A DNA stretch of 64,000 nucleotides, from assembly GCF_002920895.1 (NCBI RefSeq), contig NZ_PQVG01000002.1, forward strand, positions 372,001 through 436,000. Direction: 5' to 3'. The notes beneath the pieces are model-generated. The model worked only from the letters and a program-made list of their open reading frames with translations. It did not search any database and was not told where the DNA came from. Below, piece by piece: positions 36,735 to 44,778 of this stretch (positions within the stretch are counted from its first letter, which is position 1; each line of letters starts with the position of its first letter). The translations under genes were made by a program, and so were the position numbers. This stretch comes from Flavobacterium alvei (lineage in GTDB: Bacteria > Bacteroidota > Bacteroidia > Flavobacteriales > Flavobacteriaceae).

Positions 36735-37211
36735 TTATCTAATTGGGACATAACCATCTAGTTTTTGTTTAAAGGTGTTTTGAAAATAAATCATATAATT
36801 GTAAATTAAGTAGTTCACTTCATATCCATAATGGATAAATGGCTCATAGTTGATTCTCATTTCATACAAATTAGGATTATATCGTTGCGGTTGCATTACA
36901 CGATTGTTCCATTCATTGACATAAATTTGGTTTTTGGTTTCCAAATAAGTTAGCGAATGAAAATTTCGAGGTTGAGCCATACTTGCAAGCCAAGTACTAA
37001 ATCCGGGATCTATAATAATAACTTCATATTCTAGAGAATCATTGGCAATTCTTATGGTGTCATTCTTAATTTTTACAGTGTTTTTTGCAACTTGAATCGT
37101 ATCGTTTTTGAATGTCAGGTTTTTTTCTGAATTAGAAACAGTCGTTTTATTGCTATTGCAACTTACAATCAAAAAAAGAGTCAAAGCTAGTATGTAGAAA
37201 TAATTTTTCAT
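36735..37211 (-). CDS. Lipoprotein, DUF6146-like
   Basis: The 158-residue protein has a lipoprotein signal with Cys18 (LFLIVSCNSNK). A Thr/Asn/Lys-rich linker with repeated DTIxVA/DTIRIA phrases follows. The C-terminal half, YEVIIIDPGFSTWLASMAQPRNFHSLTYLETKNQIYVNEWNNRV, matches what I recall of DUF6146, an outer-envelope family of Bacteroidota with unknown role. It probably is co-transcribed with the small membrane protein downstream. Confidence 0.7.
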   Translation of the reverse strand: MKNYFYILALTLFLIVSCNSNKTTVSNSEKNLTFKNDTIQVAKNTVKIKNDTIRIANDSLEYEVIIIDPGFSTWLASMAQPRNFHSLTYLETKNQIYVNEWNNRVMQPQRYNPNLYEMRINYEPFIHYGYEVNYLIYNYMIYFQNTFKQKLDGYVPIR

Positions 37212-37270
37212 TTTGAAAAAGTAAATGATAAAGTTACAAAAACATAAGATTGAATCGTAATTTTTAGATA

Positions 37271-37305
37271 AAAAAAGTCGTTTGCTTTCTACAAACGACT
37301 TTTTT
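37271..37305. terminator. Bidirectional terminator
   Basis: AAAAAAGTCGTTTG and CAAACGACTTTTTT form a 14-base perfect stem with a 7-base loop. T-tracts exist in both directions. It ends the DUF937 gene transcribed leftward and isolates the DUF6146-like gene. Confidence 0.85.
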
Positions 37306-37324
37306 AAAAAGGTATATTCAATTA

Positions 37325-37882
37325 TTATTTCCCAAAAAGTTTGCTTAATAACCCGCCAAATCCAGCACTATTTTTACTCACCGCAGCAATAGCATCACTC
37401 ATTCCTACTTGTCCATCTCCATCTTGATCTAGACCAAATTGTCCACCGTATTTTGAAACGGCATCCATCAAACCTGCACTATTTCCGCCAGAAATAGAAC
37501 CAATTAAATCAGAAACATTAAATTCAGGTTGATTTGGGTCTTGTGCTTTGTTTACTAATCCGCTTAATACCTGAGGAATCAATCCATCAGCAACACCACT
37601 AGCCGTTTCTGAAGATATTCCAAATTTAGACCCTAAATTATCAGTTACTTTTCCAGCTAATTCTTTTACAACAGGATTGTTCATATCTATTGGAGATTTT
37701 CCAGAGAGCATTCCAGCCAAATCGCCAAAATTTCCACCTGCAACCATATCTTGTAAACCCAAAAGAATGGAGCCTCCAGCTTCAGTCATTACTGCTTCAT
37801 TGTGTTCATTTGGAATAGCATTATTTTTCACAACTACTTCATTTCCGTATTGTTGTACTAATTGCGTTAATTGTTCAAACAT
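37325..37882 (-). CDS. DUF937 domain protein
   Basis: The start at 37882 (MFEQLTQLVQQYGNEVV) fits the family and gives 185 residues. Upstream residues in the longer frame lack support. The helical DUF937 region covers most of the protein, with repeated Gly-rich turns (GGSILLGLQDMVAGGNFGDLAGMLSG). Near the C-terminus DQDGDGQVGMSDAIAAV looks like a single EF-hand/dockerin-type calcium loop, a common companion of this family. The role is unknown. The gene is monocistronic between two hairpins. Confidence 0.8.
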   Translation of the reverse strand: MFEQLTQLVQQYGNEVVVKNNAIPNEHNEAVMTEAGGSILLGLQDMVAGGNFGDLAGMLSGKSPIDMNNPVVKELAGKVTDNLGSKFGISSETASGVADGLIPQVLSGLVNKAQDPNQPEFNVSDLIGSISGGNSAGLMDAVSKYGGQFGLDQDGDGQVGMSDAIAAVSKNSAGFGGLLSKLFGK

Positions 37883-37913
37883 AGTTTGTAAATTTAAAAT
37901 TGAATCCAAATCT

Positions 37914-37956
37914 AATAAAAAAAGCTCACTATTAAAATAAATTAATAATGAGCTTT
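37914..37956 (-). terminator. Terminator of the serC-serA transcript
   Basis: AAAGCTCA(c)TATTA and TAATAATGAGCTTT pair around a central AT-rich loop. On the minus strand a run of seven T follows. It lies 20 bases past the serA stop. Confidence 0.75.
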
Positions 37957-37976
37957 ATATAGTTAACTTAAAATTA

Positions 37977-38927
37977 TTATCCTAAAATACTAATAATTTG
38001 TGACGCTAATTCAGTTCCAATTCTGTCTTGAGCTTCTCCTGTTGCAGCTCCAATGTGAGGAGTCAACGAAATTTTTGGGTGCATCAAAATAGCCATTTCT
38101 GGTTTTGGTTCGCTTTCGAAAACGTCTAAGCCTGCAAAAGATACTTTTCCTGAATCCAATGCTTTGATTAAAGCAACTTCATCAATAACACCACCACGAG
38201 CGCAGTTTACAATTCCAACACCGTCTTTCATAGTTGCTAATGCTGCTTCGTCCACGATATAACCATCTTGAGCAGGAACGTGCAATGTGATGAAATCAGC
38301 TTCTTGAAACAACGATTCCAATGATTGAGTAACGATTGTTGTTGTAATAGATTGTCCATCGAAAAATTCTACTTTTACATCTACTTGTGGAATAAATCCA
38401 TCAGTAGCGATAACTTTCATTCCTAGACCAAGAGCCATTTTTGCTGTAGCTTGACCAATACGACCAATTCCAACAATTCCAAGTGTTTTTCCTCTTAATT
38501 CAACTCCATCAGCATATGCTTTTTTCAAACCATTAAAGTTAGAATCTCCTTCAAGAGGCATATTTCTGTTAGAATCGTGCAAGAAACGAACGCCAGAAAG
38601 CAAGTGAGCAAAAACCAATTCAGCTACCGATTCTGATGAAGAAGCAGGCGTGTTGATTACGTGAATTCCTTTGCTTTTAGCATAATCAACATCGATGTTG
38701 TCCATTCCAACACCACCACGACCAATAATTTTCAATCCTGGACAAGCGTCGATTATATCTTTGCGAACTTTGGTTGCACTTCTAACTAAAACTACGCTTA
38801 CGTTGTTTTCGTTTACGAAATTAGCCACTTGTTCTTGAGCTACTTTTGTTGTTATTACTTCAAATCCACCTTTTTGTAAGGCTAGAATTCCACTTTCTGA
38901 AATTCCGTCATTGGCTAATACTTTCAT
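37977..38927 (-). CDS. serA: D-3-phosphoglycerate dehydrogenase
   Basis: This 316-residue protein is a D-2-hydroxyacid dehydrogenase: LVRSATKVRKDIIDACPGLKIIGRGGVGMDNIDV near 47-80, the NAD-binding GIVGIGRIGQATAKMA near 148-163, and catalytic Arg in NCARGGVIDE, Glu in FESEP and His in TPHIGAATGEAQ. There is no ACT domain, so it is the short form and probably not feedback-inhibited by serine through that module. The adjacent serC supports serine biosynthesis as its role. Confidence 0.9.
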   Translation of the reverse strand: MKVLANDGISESGILALQKGGFEVITTKVAQEQVANFVNENNVSVVLVRSATKVRKDIIDACPGLKIIGRGGVGMDNIDVDYAKSKGIHVINTPASSSESVAELVFAHLLSGVRFLHDSNRNMPLEGDSNFNGLKKAYADGVELRGKTLGIVGIGRIGQATAKMALGLGMKVIATDGFIPQVDVKVEFFDGQSITTTIVTQSLESLFQEADFITLHVPAQDGYIVDEAALATMKDGVGIVNCARGGVIDEVALIKALDSGKVSFAGLDVFESEPKPEMAILMHPKISLTPHIGAATGEAQDRIGTELASQIISILG

Positions 38928-38955
38928 TTATTTTTTTAATTAAAAGATTAAATTT

Positions 38956-40026
38956 TTAAACTGCTTTTTCCAAAGCTTGCATTACATCTACTAAAACTTG
39001 CACGCTTTCAATTGGCATTGCGTTATAAATAGAAGCTCTGTAACCACCTACTGAACGGTGTCCTGGCAATCCAGAAATTCCAGCTGCTTTCCACATTTTG
39101 TCAAATGTTTCGGTGTGTTCTGGATTTGTCAATAAAAAAGTAGCATTCATAGTAGAACGATCTTCTACTACTGCAGCCCCTTTGAATAATGGGTTTCTGT
39201 CAATTTCTCCGTATAATAAAGCCGCTTTAGCATCGTTCAATTTTTCAACTGCTGCTACACCACCTTTTTCTTTGATCCATTTCATTGTTAATAATGAAGC
39301 GTAAACAGGAAAAACAGGAGGAGTATTGTACATACTTTCTGCTTTGATATGTTTTGCATAGTCTAACATACTTGGAATAACTCTTCCGTTTTTACCAAGA
39401 ATCGATTCTTTGATAACTACCAAAGTAGTCCCAGCAGGTCCCATATTTTTTTGAGCACCAGCATAAATAATATCGAATTTAGAAAAATCTAAAACTCTTG
39501 AAAAGATATCAGAACTCATATCGCAAACTACAGGAACAGTAGTCGTTGGAAATTCCTTCATTTGAGTTCCAAAAATGGTATTGTTACTGGTACAGTGAAA
39601 ATAATCGGCATCACTTGGTATTTCGTAACCTTTAGGAACATAAGTATAATTATCTTCTTTGGAAGAACCTACAATAACAGTTTCTCCAAAAAACTTAGCT
39701 TCTTTTATAGCAGCAGTTGCCCAAGTTCCTGAATCAAGATAAGCAGCTTTTCCGTTTTCTTTCATCAAGTTATAAGGTGCCATCAAAAATTCCATACTAG
39801 CTCCGCCAGCAAGAAAAAGAGCTTGATATCCTTTGCCTTCTAATCCTAAAAGTTCTAATGCTAATGCACGTGCCTCGTCCATAACGGCAACGAAATCTTT
39901 ACTTCGGTGTGAAATTTCTAAAATAGACAATCCTGAATTATTGAAATCTAAAATAGCTTGTGCTGATTTTTCAAAAACTTCTTGTGGTAAAATAGATGGT
40001 CCTGCGCTGTAGTTGTGTTTTTTCAT
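38956..40026 (-). CDS. serC: Phosphoserine aminotransferase
   Basis: The ATG at 40026 (MKKHNYSAGPSILP) gives the standard start and 356 residues. PLP-enzyme marks include GGASMEFLMAPYNLM near 79-93 and IIYAGAQKNMGPAGTTLV near 188-205 with the Schiff-base Lys in AQKN. The end has SGLPGHRSVGGYRASIYNAMP, the phosphate-binding C-terminal motif. It transfers amino groups from glutamate to 3-phosphohydroxypyruvate. serA follows by 28 bases, so both are one transcript. Confidence 0.96.
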   Translation of the reverse strand: MKKHNYSAGPSILPQEVFEKSAQAILDFNNSGLSILEISHRSKDFVAVMDEARALALELLGLEGKGYQALFLAGGASMEFLMAPYNLMKENGKAAYLDSGTWATAAIKEAKFFGETVIVGSSKEDNYTYVPKGYEIPSDADYFHCTSNNTIFGTQMKEFPTTTVPVVCDMSSDIFSRVLDFSKFDIIYAGAQKNMGPAGTTLVVIKESILGKNGRVIPSMLDYAKHIKAESMYNTPPVFPVYASLLTMKWIKEKGGVAAVEKLNDAKAALLYGEIDRNPLFKGAAVVEDRSTMNATFLLTNPEHTETFDKMWKAAGISGLPGHRSVGGYRASIYNAMPIESVQVLVDVMQALEKAV

Positions 40027-40119
40027 GGTATAATTTATGTCCAAAAAATTAAGTTGCAAATTTCGGAAATCAGAGTTGAATAAGCATTAAATAATTCGAA
40101 ATAATTCGCTTATTTTTTT

Positions 40120-41178
40120 CTATATTGTTAACAAAAACGATATTGTATCAACATTATCTGCATAATCCCATAAATTTGGCCTTTGAGTGTTGCCAAAGTC
40201 AATGCTGTTTTCGACTAACTTATTACTTACAATACACTGAATTTGTTCGTTTTCAGATTGTAGCCGAGTTTGTAAATCTTCGATTGAATCATAGTATTCG
40301 TAAAAAACACTAGAAATAGGTGAAGCATAACTATTGTCTTCTTTAATAGTCAAAAATCCATTGTCCAATAATTTGAAATTACTCATCAAGAAAACGGCCT
40401 TGTTGTAATCATAATTATTAGCATATTTTTCATAGTGAATGATGTCTTGGTATTTGAAAATGGCCTCGAAAAAAGCATCAAAAGAATAGCCTTTTGGCAC
40501 AAAAAGTTTCGAAACATTGCGGCATCCCAATCCAAAATACCTAAAAATATCTTCTCCCAAAGCAACGAGTTGTTCCTTTGTTTCCTCTCCGTTTAAAACA
40601 GCAACTGAATTTCTGTTTTTTCGAATAATACTTGGTTTGTCTTTAAAATAATATTCAAAATAACGTGCTGTATTATTGCTTCCAGTGGCTATAACGGCAT
40701 CAAAATTCTCTAATTTTCCTTCGACGAAAGTGATTTTGTTTGCCAATTCAGGTTCAATTGCAATGATATATTTTGCTAAAAAAGGCAATAAATATTGGTC
40801 ATTTGAAGAAGTCTTTATCAATACATTATTCCCAGAAATCAATACCGATAAAAAATCGTGAAATCCAACCAACGGAATATTTCCAGCCAAGATTAAGCCA
40901 ATGTTTTTGGGTTCGTTTATTTCGATTGAATAGCCCGAGAGCCATTTCTCTAGATTTGCTTCCGAAAGAGCTGATGCCCAAGATTGGATTGCAAAATAGA
41001 CGTTTTCTGGAGTGTACCAGCCATTATGTGATTGTGAAAGTAGAATTAAATTTTCAAAATCTTCAAAAAACAAATCATTAAACAAAACTGTAGAGTCTTT
41101 TCTGTTTTCTTGCTCGGAAAATTGGCTTAAAAATTTTCCTAATTCAATAAATACTCTTTTTTTATCGTTTTGTGCCAT
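40120..41178 (-). CDS. Acyl-CoA reductase (LuxC-like, ALDH fold)
   Basis: The start at 41178 (MAQNDKKRVFIELGK) yields 352 residues. An open frame continues upstream, but that part overlaps the divergent ferredoxin in antisense and is not credible. Features include IGLILAGNIPLVGFHDFLSVLISGNNVLIK near 90-119, AVIATGSNNTARYF near 160-173, and the probable catalytic Cys in YFGLGCRNVSKLFVP near 218-232. The family is related to LuxC and reduces activated fatty acids or other acyl groups. The substrate here is unknown. Its fixed neighbourhood with serC and a divergent ferredoxin is typical in Flavobacteriia. Confidence 0.85.
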   Translation of the reverse strand: MAQNDKKRVFIELGKFLSQFSEQENRKDSTVLFNDLFFEDFENLILLSQSHNGWYTPENVYFAIQSWASALSEANLEKWLSGYSIEINEPKNIGLILAGNIPLVGFHDFLSVLISGNNVLIKTSSNDQYLLPFLAKYIIAIEPELANKITFVEGKLENFDAVIATGSNNTARYFEYYFKDKPSIIRKNRNSVAVLNGEETKEQLVALGEDIFRYFGLGCRNVSKLFVPKGYSFDAFFEAIFKYQDIIHYEKYANNYDYNKAVFLMSNFKLLDNGFLTIKEDNSYASPISSVFYEYYDSIEDLQTRLQSENEQIQCIVSNKLVENSIDFGNTQRPNLWDYADNVDTISFLLTI

Positions 41179-41218
41179 TTCTAATTTGTTTATGAAAAGT
41201 TTTGATTGTAATTTTGTG

Positions 41219-41226
41219 CAAAAATA
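41219..41226 (-). promoter_or_regulatory. -7 promoter element for the acyl-CoA reductase gene
   Basis: On the minus strand TATTTTTG fits TAnnTTTG, 40 bases before the ATG at 41178. No -33 element was confirmed. Confidence 0.45.
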
Positions 41227-41307
41227 AGGATAATTATTTCGAAAGTCTTCAAGTAAAAGCGAAATTGACCTTAGTTTATGATTATGAAACTTTAAACCAA
41301 AAATAGT

Positions 41308-41655
41308 ATGGCGATTATTATAACCGATGAATGTATCAATTGTGGTGCCTGTGAACCAGAATGTCCAAATACTGCAATTTACGAAGGAGCAGATGATTGG
41401 AGATATAAAGATGGTACAAGAATTAAAGGAAAAGTGGTTCTTCCTTCTGGAGAAGAAGTGGATGCTGATGCTGCTCAAACTCCAATTTCTGACGATATTT
41501 ATTATATTGTTCCTGGAAAATGTACTGAGTGTAAAGGATTTCATAAAGAACCTCAATGTGCGGCTGTTTGTCCTGTAGATTGTTGTATTCCTGATGAAAA
41601 TCACGTAGAAAGCGAAGAAACTTTATTAGCTAGACAAGCATTTTTGCATAACTAA
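41308..41655 (+). CDS. 4Fe-4S dicluster ferredoxin
   Basis: The 115-residue protein has [12 protein letters not shown] near 9-20 and a second set of cysteines ([22 protein letters not shown]). That is the long-spaced CxxCx(8)CxxxCP arrangement of Alvin-type 2[4Fe-4S] ferredoxins. The middle insertion ([21 protein letters not shown]) is usual for Bacteroidota members. It carries electrons at low potential in the cytoplasm. The partner enzyme is not evident. It is monocistronic and ends at a clear terminator. Confidence 0.93.
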   Translation: MAIIITDECINCGACEPECPNTAIYEGADDWRYKDGTRIKGKVVLPSGEEVDADAAQTPISDDIYYIVPGKCTECKGFHKEPQCAAVCPVDCCIPDENHVESEETLLARQAFLHN

Positions 41656-41680
41656 TAACGATTATTTTTACAAAAAAATA

Positions 41681-41711
41681 AAATCCTGAATTTAACGTTC
41701 AGGATTTTTTT
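41681..41711 (+). terminator. Intrinsic terminator after the ferredoxin
   Basis: AAATCCTGAA pairs with TTCAGGATTT around a 7-base loop and is followed by further T. It lies 26 bases past the stop. Confidence 0.85.
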
Positions 41712-41745
41712 ATGGTTCATAGTTTAAGGTTTAATCTTCAAAAAA

Positions 41746-41783
41746 GAGACAGTCTGAAAATTAATTTTCGAACAGCCTCTTTT
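41746..41783 (-). terminator. Imperfect hairpin after the PrcB-like gene, related to the one at 31929
   Basis: On the minus strand AAAGAGGCTGTTCGAAAA and TTTTCAGACTGTCTCTTT fold around TTAA with a few mismatches. They are followed by T-rich sequence. The GAGGCTGT...CGAAAATTAATTTTC order closely resembles the terminator at 31929-31962. Confidence 0.65.
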
Positions 41784-42210
41784 ATTTTATAATAATCTCC
41801 TTTTTAGAATTAATTTTCACCACACAATAGGGTGTTGTGATTTCCTGACTAGCATTCGAACCCGATTCTGGCGCAGTTTCTTTGAGGGTAATAATTATAT
41901 TTTTATCGGTTTCAACAGCACTTTCTATGCTAATTTTATATCCTCCAGAAGTTTTTTCACCCATATTCAAAACAATGAAATTTGAAGTTTGAATATCATT
42001 AGGTTTGATTTTATTTTTTAATTTTTCATCATTTTGAAGCATTGCAATTTCCTTTTCATCAGATAAAATTTCAAAAAAACGAATGCTTGCTCCTCCATCA
42101 GCTTGATTGGTTAAGACTTCATACAAAGAATTCGAATCTGATTTTTTGGGAGAAGAGGCTCCGCAGGAAACCAAAAGGAGTGTTACAAAGAATAAAACTA
42201 TTTTTTTCAT
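41782..42210 (-). CDS. PrcB-like lipoprotein
   Basis: The 142-residue protein has a lipoprotein signal (LLLVSCGASS, Cys16). The C-terminal part, NMGEKTSGGYKISIESAVETDKNIIITLKETAPES with TTPYCVVKI, matches the PrcB C-terminal domain, named after a protease complex subunit in oral spirochaetes. The conserved TGGY-type motif is here TSGGY. In Bacteroidota its role is not settled. It overlaps the start of the upstream bshA stop by four bases, so it is translated from the same message. Confidence 0.78.
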   Translation of the reverse strand: MKKIVLFFVTLLLVSCGASSPKKSDSNSLYEVLTNQADGGASIRFFEILSDEKEIAMLQNDEKLKNKIKPNDIQTSNFIVLNMGEKTSGGYKISIESAVETDKNIIITLKETAPESGSNASQEITTPYCVVKINSKKEIIIK

Positions 42211-43340
42211 GAAAATTTATTTATCGCTTTATGATATAACTCTTCATATAAGGGTAAGATGTTTTCGATATCAAATTGCTTTGCAACCGATAACGCATTT
42301 TTTTTGAATTTATTTAAAGTAGCATCGTCTTTCAATATTTTCAGAGCATTTTGAGCCATTTCATCTGTATTGCCTTTATCGCTCAAATAACCTGAAATTC
42401 CATCAAAATTCACTTCGGGCAAACCTCCAGAATTACTCGAAATTACTGGAACGCTCCACGCCATTGCTTCGAGAGCTGCAAGTCCAAAACTTTCGGTTTC
42501 GGAGGGTAATAAGAACAAGTCAGTATAACTCAATATTTTGTCTATTTCATTACTGTTTCCAAAAAAAATAACTTTGTCTAAAATACCCAATTCTTGGCAT
42601 AAATATTCGGCTTTTTCTTTTTCTGGTCCATCGCCTACCATCATTAATTTAGCTGGGATTTCTTGTTGAATTTTATAAAATATTTGAATTACATCAGGAA
42701 TTCGTTTTACCTTTCTGAAATTACTAATATGAGTAATAATTCGCTCCTTTTCTGTTGCCATCACCGAACGACGGCAAGAAGTAATTGCTTCTGTTTCGTG
42801 TTTATCCAATTCTATAAAATTCGGAATGACCTGAATTTCATTTTTAATATTGAATAATTTAAGTGTATCTTCTTTCAAACTTTGGGAAACCGAGGTCACA
42901 AAATCGGATTTATTGATGCTGAATGTCACTGCAGTTTTATAAAACGGATGATTGCCCACCAAAGTAATATCGGTACCGTGAAGCGTGGTAATCATGGGCA
43001 GATTTATCCCTTCGTCTTTGAGCATTTGCTTAGCCATATAGCCCGCATAAGCGTGTGGAATAGCATAATGAACGTGCAATAATTCTATTTTATACAACTT
43101 CACCATATCGACCAATTTGCTCGACAAAGCCAATTCATAAGGCTGAAAATGAAACAAAGGATATTCTGGCACATTCACTTCGTGGTAATGCACATTAGGA
43201 TTCAGCAATGCCAAACGCACGGGTTGACTATAGGTTATAAAATGAATTTCGTGACCCCTACGAGCCAACTCAAGACCTAATTCTGTAGCGACAACGCCAC
43301 TTCCTCCGAATGTTGGATAACAAACAATTGCTATTTTCAT
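42207..43340 (-). CDS. bshA: N-acetyl-alpha-D-glucosaminyl L-malate synthase (bacillithiol step 1)
   Basis: This 377-residue GT4 glycosyltransferase begins MKIAIVCYPTFGGSGVVATELG, the BshA signature. YAIPHAYAGYMAKQML near 102-117, TTLHGTDITLVG near 128-139, and the nucleotide-sugar motif LLPSETESFGLAALEAMAWSVPVISSNSGGLPEV near 275-308 (E-x7-E) complete the picture. It joins GlcNAc from UDP-GlcNAc to L-malate, the first step to bacillithiol, the low-molecular-weight thiol of many Bacteroidota. Later-pathway genes are not in the window. Confidence 0.95.
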   Translation of the reverse strand: MKIAIVCYPTFGGSGVVATELGLELARRGHEIHFITYSQPVRLALLNPNVHYHEVNVPEYPLFHFQPYELALSSKLVDMVKLYKIELLHVHYAIPHAYAGYMAKQMLKDEGINLPMITTLHGTDITLVGNHPFYKTAVTFSINKSDFVTSVSQSLKEDTLKLFNIKNEIQVIPNFIELDKHETEAITSCRRSVMATEKERIITHISNFRKVKRIPDVIQIFYKIQQEIPAKLMMVGDGPEKEKAEYLCQELGILDKVIFFGNSNEIDKILSYTDLFLLPSETESFGLAALEAMAWSVPVISSNSGGLPEVNFDGISGYLSDKGNTDEMAQNALKILKDDATLNKFKKNALSVAKQFDIENILPLYEELYHKAINKFS

Positions 43341-43391
43341 GTTTTACTTATAATGAAATGAAATAGGGTAAAGAAAAAACTTAATAGTTTT

Positions 43392-43874
43392 TTAGAAAAA
43401 ACGACTGTGCCAACTATCCATAGCTGGAACTTCCCAAGATTCGTTGAATTCTTCGATGTTGTTGACCAAATTATTAAAAACAATGGTGTTCTCGGTAACA
43501 GCCTTTTCTTTAGCCATTTTTTTGAAATCTATCAACGATTTATGCGCAATGTGTTCTCCGTTTTTGAAAGTCACATTCATTTTATCCAACAAATCTACAT
43601 TGTATTTTTGTTCTAATTTTTGGATAAACTGCACTGATTTATCAATGGAACAACCTGTGGCTGCTTGTACCTCTTGGTTTACAGCAATTATAATGAACCG
43701 ATTGTATTTCAATTGATAAGACGATTCTAGGCTTACGCTGTGTGCTTCCCAACTGTCAAGAAAAGATTTTACATCGGTTTCTATTTCTAAAAATTCTGCG
43801 TCAGAGAATTTTCTGTTGGATTGATAAATCCAAATTTTGGAGTCTTCTGGTAAATTTTCGAAAGGAACGTACAT
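43392..43874 (-). CDS. Conserved Flavobacteriia protein, often mislabelled ABC transporter ATPase
   Basis: The 160-residue protein begins MYVPFENLPEDSKIWIYQSNRKFSD and continues with FLDSWEAHSVSLESSYQLKYNRFIIIAVNQEVQAATGCSIDKSVQFIQKLE. It is conserved in Flavobacteriia, where databases often name it an ABC transporter ATPase. I see no Walker A, Walker B or LSGGQ motif, so that name is not supported. It looks like a small soluble alpha/beta protein. It is 40 bases downstream of the Fe-S protein start region and on the same strand. Confidence 0.75.
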   Translation of the reverse strand: MYVPFENLPEDSKIWIYQSNRKFSDAEFLEIETDVKSFLDSWEAHSVSLESSYQLKYNRFIIIAVNQEVQAATGCSIDKSVQFIQKLEQKYNVDLLDKMNVTFKNGEHIAHKSLIDFKKMAKEKAVTENTIVFNNLVNNIEEFNESWEVPAMDSWHSRFF

Positions 43875-43914
43875 TTGATTTTATATTTATGATTTTAGAA
43901 TTTAGATTTGTGAT

Positions 43915-44706
43915 TTACAAATCCTGTGCGTTGGCAATAAGTTCAGCGATGTCCAACACTTTTACTTCGCTTTCTTTTTCTTTGTTTTTGATACCGTCGG
44001 TCATCATCGTGTTGCAAAATGGACAACCTGCGGCAATGATTTCGGGTTGAGTTTCCAATGCGTCTTCGGTTCTTTCGATGTTGATTTCTTTGTTTCCAGC
44101 TTCTGCATCTTTAAACATTTGCGCTCCTCCTGCTCCGCAACACAGTCCATTGGCACGGGAACGTTTCATTTCGACTAATTCGGCATCCAATTTTTGAATT
44201 AAATCACGTGGTGCTTCATATACATTATTGGCTCTTCCTAAATAACAAGGGTCGTGAAAAGTAATGCGTTTTCCTTTGAATTGTCCTCCTTCTATAGTTA
44301 ATCTGCCATCGTCTAACAAGGACTTTAGGAATTCTGTGTGATGAACAACTTCATAAACGCCTCCCAATTCAGGGTATTCGTTTTTCAACGTATTGAAACA
44401 ATGCGGACAAGCCGTAACAATTTTTTTAACTTCGTAGGCATTCAAAACTTCGATGTTCATCATAGCCTGCATCTGAAATAAAAACTCGTTTCCTGCTCTT
44501 TTGGCGGGATCTCCAGAACAACTTTCTTCAGTACCCAAAACAGCAAAAGAAACATTAGCTCGATTTAAAATTCGAATAAATGCTTTTGTGATTTTTTTGG
44601 CTCTATCATCAAAACTTCCTGAACAACCCACCCAAAACAATACTTCTGGTTGTTTGCCTTGAGCCAGCATTTCGGCCATTGTTGGTACTATTAAAACTTC
44701 TGACAT
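43915..44706 (-). CDS. Fe-S binding protein with two CCG domains (LutA/GlcF/HdrB-like)
   Basis: The 263-residue protein has two cysteine-rich CCG-type regions: CPHCFNTLKNEYPELGG near 98-114 and CCGAGGAQMFKDAE near 186-199, plus FHDPCYLGRANNVYEAPR near 148-165 and AGCPFCNTMMTDGIK near 229-243. The family transfers electrons from flavin or Fe-S partners to menaquinone, as in lactate or glycolate oxidases and heterodisulfide reductase. The next gene upstream encodes the matching membrane dicluster subunit, so the two likely form one complex. The electron donor is unknown. Confidence 0.85.
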   Translation of the reverse strand: MSEVLIVPTMAEMLAQGKQPEVLFWVGCSGSFDDRAKKITKAFIRILNRANVSFAVLGTEESCSGDPAKRAGNEFLFQMQAMMNIEVLNAYEVKKIVTACPHCFNTLKNEYPELGGVYEVVHHTEFLKSLLDDGRLTIEGGQFKGKRITFHDPCYLGRANNVYEAPRDLIQKLDAELVEMKRSRANGLCCGAGGAQMFKDAEAGNKEINIERTEDALETQPEIIAAGCPFCNTMMTDGIKNKEKESEVKVLDIAELIANAQDL

Positions 44707-44778
44707 TTATTTTTTGTTTAATCATTGAAGCGTCAAATCGGTTAATCGGTTAAACATTTAAACGATTAAACAATTAAA

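Noticed and set aside
41179..41604. N-terminal extension of the acyl-CoA reductase frame by about 142 residues
   Set aside because: The extension is read antisense through the ferredoxin gene, has no similarity to the family, and MAQNDKKRVF at 41178 is the natural start.
43392..43874. ABC transporter ATPase
   Set aside because: The name is common in databases for this protein, but no Walker or signature motif is present.
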